Assembly (NCBI GenBank): GCA_013368315.1
Contig: JAACJM010000074.1
Coordinates: 1 to 64,000, forward strand
Reading direction: 5' to 3'
DNA from: Tetrapyrgos nigripes
Lineage: Eukaryota; Basidiomycota; Agaricomycetes; Agaricales; Campanellaceae
Length of the DNA: 64,000 bases
Position 1 is the stretch's first letter. Each line of letters begins with the position of its first letter. The notes beneath the pieces were generated by a model, which searched no databases, was not told the origin of the DNA, and was given only the letters and a program-made list of their open reading frames with translations. The position numbers were made by a program, and so were the translations under genes. Positions 60,205 to 64,000 of the stretch are shown piece by piece.

Positions 60205-63200
60205 ATGGGACTCCTTGTAAGCATGAGTATCCAACGTTATGTAGCCTTAGTCACATAGAATATTCTTTTTGTAGAAATGGCTTGGTAAAAGCATCATACA
60301 CCCCGCTGTTGATGCTATTTTCCCTGAGAGTGATTCAGAAAGTGACGATAGTTTTGATTTCACATTCAGTAAGTCAGTCCATTGATAGCAGGTTTATCAC
60401 GCTACTCACAGCTGATATACAGGCAATACTGAAGATACACTTGTATTACATCAAGATGAAATTTCAAGACGTGAGTCTTATGTATTCACCACATCTGAAT
60501 ATATCCTTATACCATTTTGATTAAGATACAAATGTATCTACTTCTTTACCCCCTAATAATGACTGTTTTGTACACCGTGAGTGACACAAACACATTAAGT
60601 TGTAGGGACTAACCATGAATCCCCTATAGCGCCTGAAGAATACCTAGGAAATCCTGATTCAGGGGAAGAGAAAGATAATGGTATGTACTTCCCATTGGTA
60701 GTGGATATATCTTTCATGAATTTGTCCAGGGAATGCCTCAGACATGGATATAGACAATGGAGAGCTGGGTTGTCCAGAAGTTAGAACAAGTAAGAGTACC
60801 ATTGTTTTGAAATCAGTTCAGCAGGATCTTACATGTTATCCTTGATTCCAGTGCCTCCCGTAAATGAATCATGCGAGGACAAGAGTGGTTAATTCTGATT
60901 TCTTTTCAAAATATTTATCTTTCTGACTTTCTTGTAATATAAGGCCTGCAACACCTACCTACACGTCGAGATGAAACCCAGGTCAGGTTGCCACAAGAGA
61001 ATAGCATGCATATAGATTTTACAGCTACAAACGCTGAAGTTGTTCAATTTCAAGTCTATCGCGAAGGCAAGTAGGCCACATATTTGGATTCTCTCCAACC
61101 AATTTAAATACCTTCTATTCTGATACTTATAGGATACACATCCCAGATGCAATTCAATACACATGCACTACAGACATATCAAAATTCAGTCCCTTCCATC
61201 AGTATGAGACTATCTTTTTGTACCATTGAGTTATTTGCTAACTACCTCTACAGTGCAGCCTAGTACCATTCCAACAGATCCACAATCCAATGTGATACCA
61301 AGCAAATCTGCAGTTGTGCCCTCAGTGCAATCTACCAGTCACTCAGTTGGGAACTTACAAAAACCACTATGTCCACCAACCACAGTAGCTAGTCAAACTG
61401 TACCACCCTCTTCATCACACCCTCCAGCAGTTGTTCGAACTGCACCACTACCACCTCCAGCAACTAATCAAGCTGCTTGCCCTGTAGATCTCACTGATCC
61501 TGCCCGGCTTACTGCTTTTGTTCCTCTGGACCCTCAACCTGAACCACAGTGCCGACATGGGCATGATGTTAATGTGCAATTTACTACTGTTGACAATTTG
61601 GAACAGGGTTTCTGGAATGGATGGCCAAATGGAAAATTTGCCATTGACCTTGATCATGCTACATACATGAAGCATGGAATGCTAGCTGTTCAGTGGGCTA
61701 CACGGAACTGCAAGGGAAACAATGGAAAGAAAAATCAAAAGGGTTCAATCCATGCTACTACAATAGCTGGGGGAAGGAGAGCTACAAGAAGTGTCTTGGT
61801 GTCTTACGATGCACTAATCCTCAGTGTCAAGTCATTACTCAGCCAAAAATTGAGAAAAAGATTCTGGAAGCACAGTGCTTAAATGAGTACTGTATATGTG
61901 GGTTCTCACTGGAACATTTTGACTGTGGAGCAATGTCTTTTCTTATTGAATATGCACAGGTGGGAGATGACATCACCACACGGCTTTATCGTTACATCCA
62001 TGCTGGTTGCCACAATCATCCTCGGATTCCATACACCAAACATCTCACTGCACAGGAGGCTAAAGACACTCGGCAGCATCTCGGGAACAACATGCACAAA
62101 AAGCACTTGGAGTCATATGAAGGAGGAGAGACTCTAGATGGTCCAACTCCACCAGCACCACAGTTGGCACAGAAATTTGCAAACATTGAAACCTACCGTT
62201 ATGAAACTAAAAAAATGACAAAAGGAGCTACAGCAGAAGTTGGATGGTCATTCATCAACCAGTTTCACTCCTGGATCCAGCAACATGAAGATGAAGTCCA
62301 AATCAGAATCAATACTGTAGGAAGGGAGCCTGAATGTGTCATATCATTTCACTCAAAGTGGATGCAGGACCAACTCTTGCCAAAAGCTGAGCTTGTTGAA
62401 GGCCCTTTGCCATTAGAGGGCATGCTGACTGATGGTGCACACAAGTATTGGGCAGATCCCAATGCTGTGTTGATTTCCACTACTACATTCAATACTGTAA
62501 TTGATAGATGGGTTCCCTCCATGTTCAGCTATGCAAATGGTGTTACAACTCAGCATTACCATTGGCATTTCACTGCTGTCATTGAGGCTATTGCTGAAGC
62601 TGCACATGAACATAATGAGAAAATTACTGATGAGTTGTTTGCACTTGTGAGGGCACTAGATTTTCTATGGTTTTGAAAAAAGCTGATTTTTTTGATTAGG
62701 TTGTTGATTTCAGTGATGCTCAGCGCTTGGGATTTATCTCTGCATTCACCGACTATTTCATCCGCCAAGAGGACAACACTCGGACACGCACTGTACTAGA
62801 GAATGCTGCTCAGTCACTGATCAAGGGATGCAGATATCACTTTGAAAAATCTGTAACACGTGTGGCTCGACTCAGTAACCATGTGCCACCTGACAGCAGA
62901 GCTGAGTTTGAAGAACTGTGCAGACAGATGGTTATAGCTGAGAATTCTGCTGTGTTTGATAGAGTTGTGAAGATCATGAAGGAAACATGGCCAGGGCTGG
63001 AGGCATGGCTGAATTGGTGGTTGGCTCCAGAACATGCAAGTATGATTTTTCATAGCCAACGAAAAATGGACAGCAAACTTGCCTCAAAGCTTCCTGATAC
63101 AACCAATGCAGAGGAATCTGTTCACTCTGTCATATACCAAATAGCAGGTTTGCAGTCATTTCTATACTTACATTAATTATAATTCACTGATATTATTTGA

Positions 63201-64000
63201 CAGGCAAAAACAAGGATATTATCCAAGGCTTTGATGGATTACTCAAGGTTATGCGACACTTTCAAAGAATGCATGACTCATACATTCGTAAGTTGCAGTC
63301 TCAAGGACTTACCTTTGATTAATCTGTGAGACAGATGGACTTCCCATTCGATATGGTCGATCTCAATGCCAGCGTAAACTGGACCAGCTTGAGCGCTGTG
63401 AGGCAGAAACATTAACAGAAATTCCTCGACGTAGAAGACAGAGTTATAGCCACAAACCATCTCCCCGAAAACGTGATCGATCTGCTCTCAGAGAAGGTCG
63501 AGCTCCTGACACTCAGTCTACACTGAAACGGCCCCGAAAACAAGTCAAGATTACAGTCCCCAATAGCTCTGAATCAGAAGATGGATCACCTTCTCCTCCA
63601 GACATAGTTGACAAGCAGTTAACTCAGGGTCGCTACAAAGAGCTTTCTCCAGGGAAAACCAGACCAACTGATTCATTCACATCCATAATAGTTAACCTTG
63701 CTGCTGCAAAGGAATTTGCTAGCTATCCATGGGCAAATAACTCTTGTTGGCTTGATGCATCATTGGAGATCATTTATGTGACTTTGGCATGTCATGGACA
63801 TTGGAAGGACTTCTCAAGTTTTGCTGCAGACATAACCTATCCAATTTCACACCTGCACAAAACCCTTAGCAACCGCAGAGCTTGGCCTCTTTCCACTTTT
63901 CCAGGCTCTAAAGCTGGAAAATCAGTTATCCTTCAAAACATACGTGATACATTCAAACATGTCCTTGCAGGCCTTCCATTTTGCTTGTCAATAGCAGAGA
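60205..64000 (+). CDS. GCM-type zinc-binding / MULE-like transposase / USP-protease fusion (runs off the window)
   Basis: ATG 60205, then exons 60275-60368, 60423-60470, 60526-60576, 60630-60680, 60730-60789, 60852-60887, 60944-61066, 61133-61201, 61254-62646, 62700-63147, 63204-63287 and 63335 onwards: about 1,045 codons here. An acidic start (FPESDSESDDSFDF) and a Pro/Ser linker lead to a GCM-like domain: FWNGWPNGKF, WATRNCKGNNG, YKKCLGVLRCTNPQC, CLNEYCICG. A MULE-like core follows (MLTDGAHKYW, WVPSMFSYANG, HYHWHF, VVDFSDAQRLGF, GCRYHF, TTNAEESVH), then a basic Ser-rich linker and a USP Cys box (ANNSCWLDASLEIIYV). GCM domains with MULE transposases are known from fungal transposons; the peptidase fusion is the odd part. 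A one-base shift near 61741 separates GKKNQKG from FNPCYYNSW, so the copy may be dead or mis-sequenced. Intron 61067-61132 has a GC donor. Confidence 0.7.

Overview
The window looks like part of a filamentous basidiomycete (Agaricomycete) chromosome. The host genes have short introns of about 50-75 bp with GT-AG ends. They encode families typical of mushroom-forming fungi: orphan seven-helix membrane proteins, DUF6533- and DUF6534-type membrane proteins, a GMC oxidoreductase and a Zn2Cys6 regulator. I cannot name the species. Most of the 64 kb is transposable elements and their debris, with few intact host genes.

Layout. At 1-9 kb there is a DUF6534-like gene remnant, then a minus-strand seven-helix membrane protein gene (exons 8818-8665 and 3617-2327). 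Its first intron has been entered by a 5-kb element (3651-8643). That element has ~640-bp terminal inverted repeats, a 3-bp target duplication (ATA), and 3.7 kb of a 22-bp minisatellite laid out in four blocks of alternating orientation. At 10-14 kb a Tc1-type transposon (10713-12339) lies among short AGCTTGA minisatellites. At 15-18.5 kb are one copy of a 1.3-kb dispersed repeat, a second DUF6534 remnant and a DIRS-type RNase H fragment. At 20.6-22.6 kb is an apparently intact DUF6533-type gene. At 23-31 kb are an aldehyde dehydrogenase relic cut by a hAT-type MITE, a second MITE copy, a perfect 29-bp-arm palindrome and a decayed GMC oxidoreductase. At 34-37 kb are a tRNA-like/SINE segment, the second copy of the 1.3-kb repeat and a pogo-type MITE.

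From 38.8 to 52 kb one USP-protease-like gene fragment has apparently been entered in succession by a second, almost identical Tc1 copy (39364-40990), a Ty3/Gypsy chromovirus (41020-50015, itself carrying a 1.26-kb Mutator-like MITE in integrase), a hAT MITE (50097-50713) and another inverted-repeat element (50804-52015). A second ALDH fragment (54.4 kb) and a complete Zn2Cys6 transcription factor gene (57536-54936, minus strand) follow.

The right edge (60205 to the window end) holds the most interesting gene. It is multi-exon and encodes an acidic N-terminus, a Pro/Ser-rich linker, a GCM-type zinc-binding domain, a MULE-like transposase core and a USP-type cysteine-protease box. The missing protease C-terminal half is represented by the broken relative at 38.8 kb.

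Two processes shape the window. One is repeated nested transposition, with several target duplications visible. The other is C-to-T decay at CpG: nearly all premature stops in the Gypsy element, and one in the GMC gene, are TGA where CGA (Arg) is expected; the two 1.3-kb repeats and the minisatellite units differ mainly at CpG positions. All gene models are by eye, without searches, so exon ends are approximate where stated.
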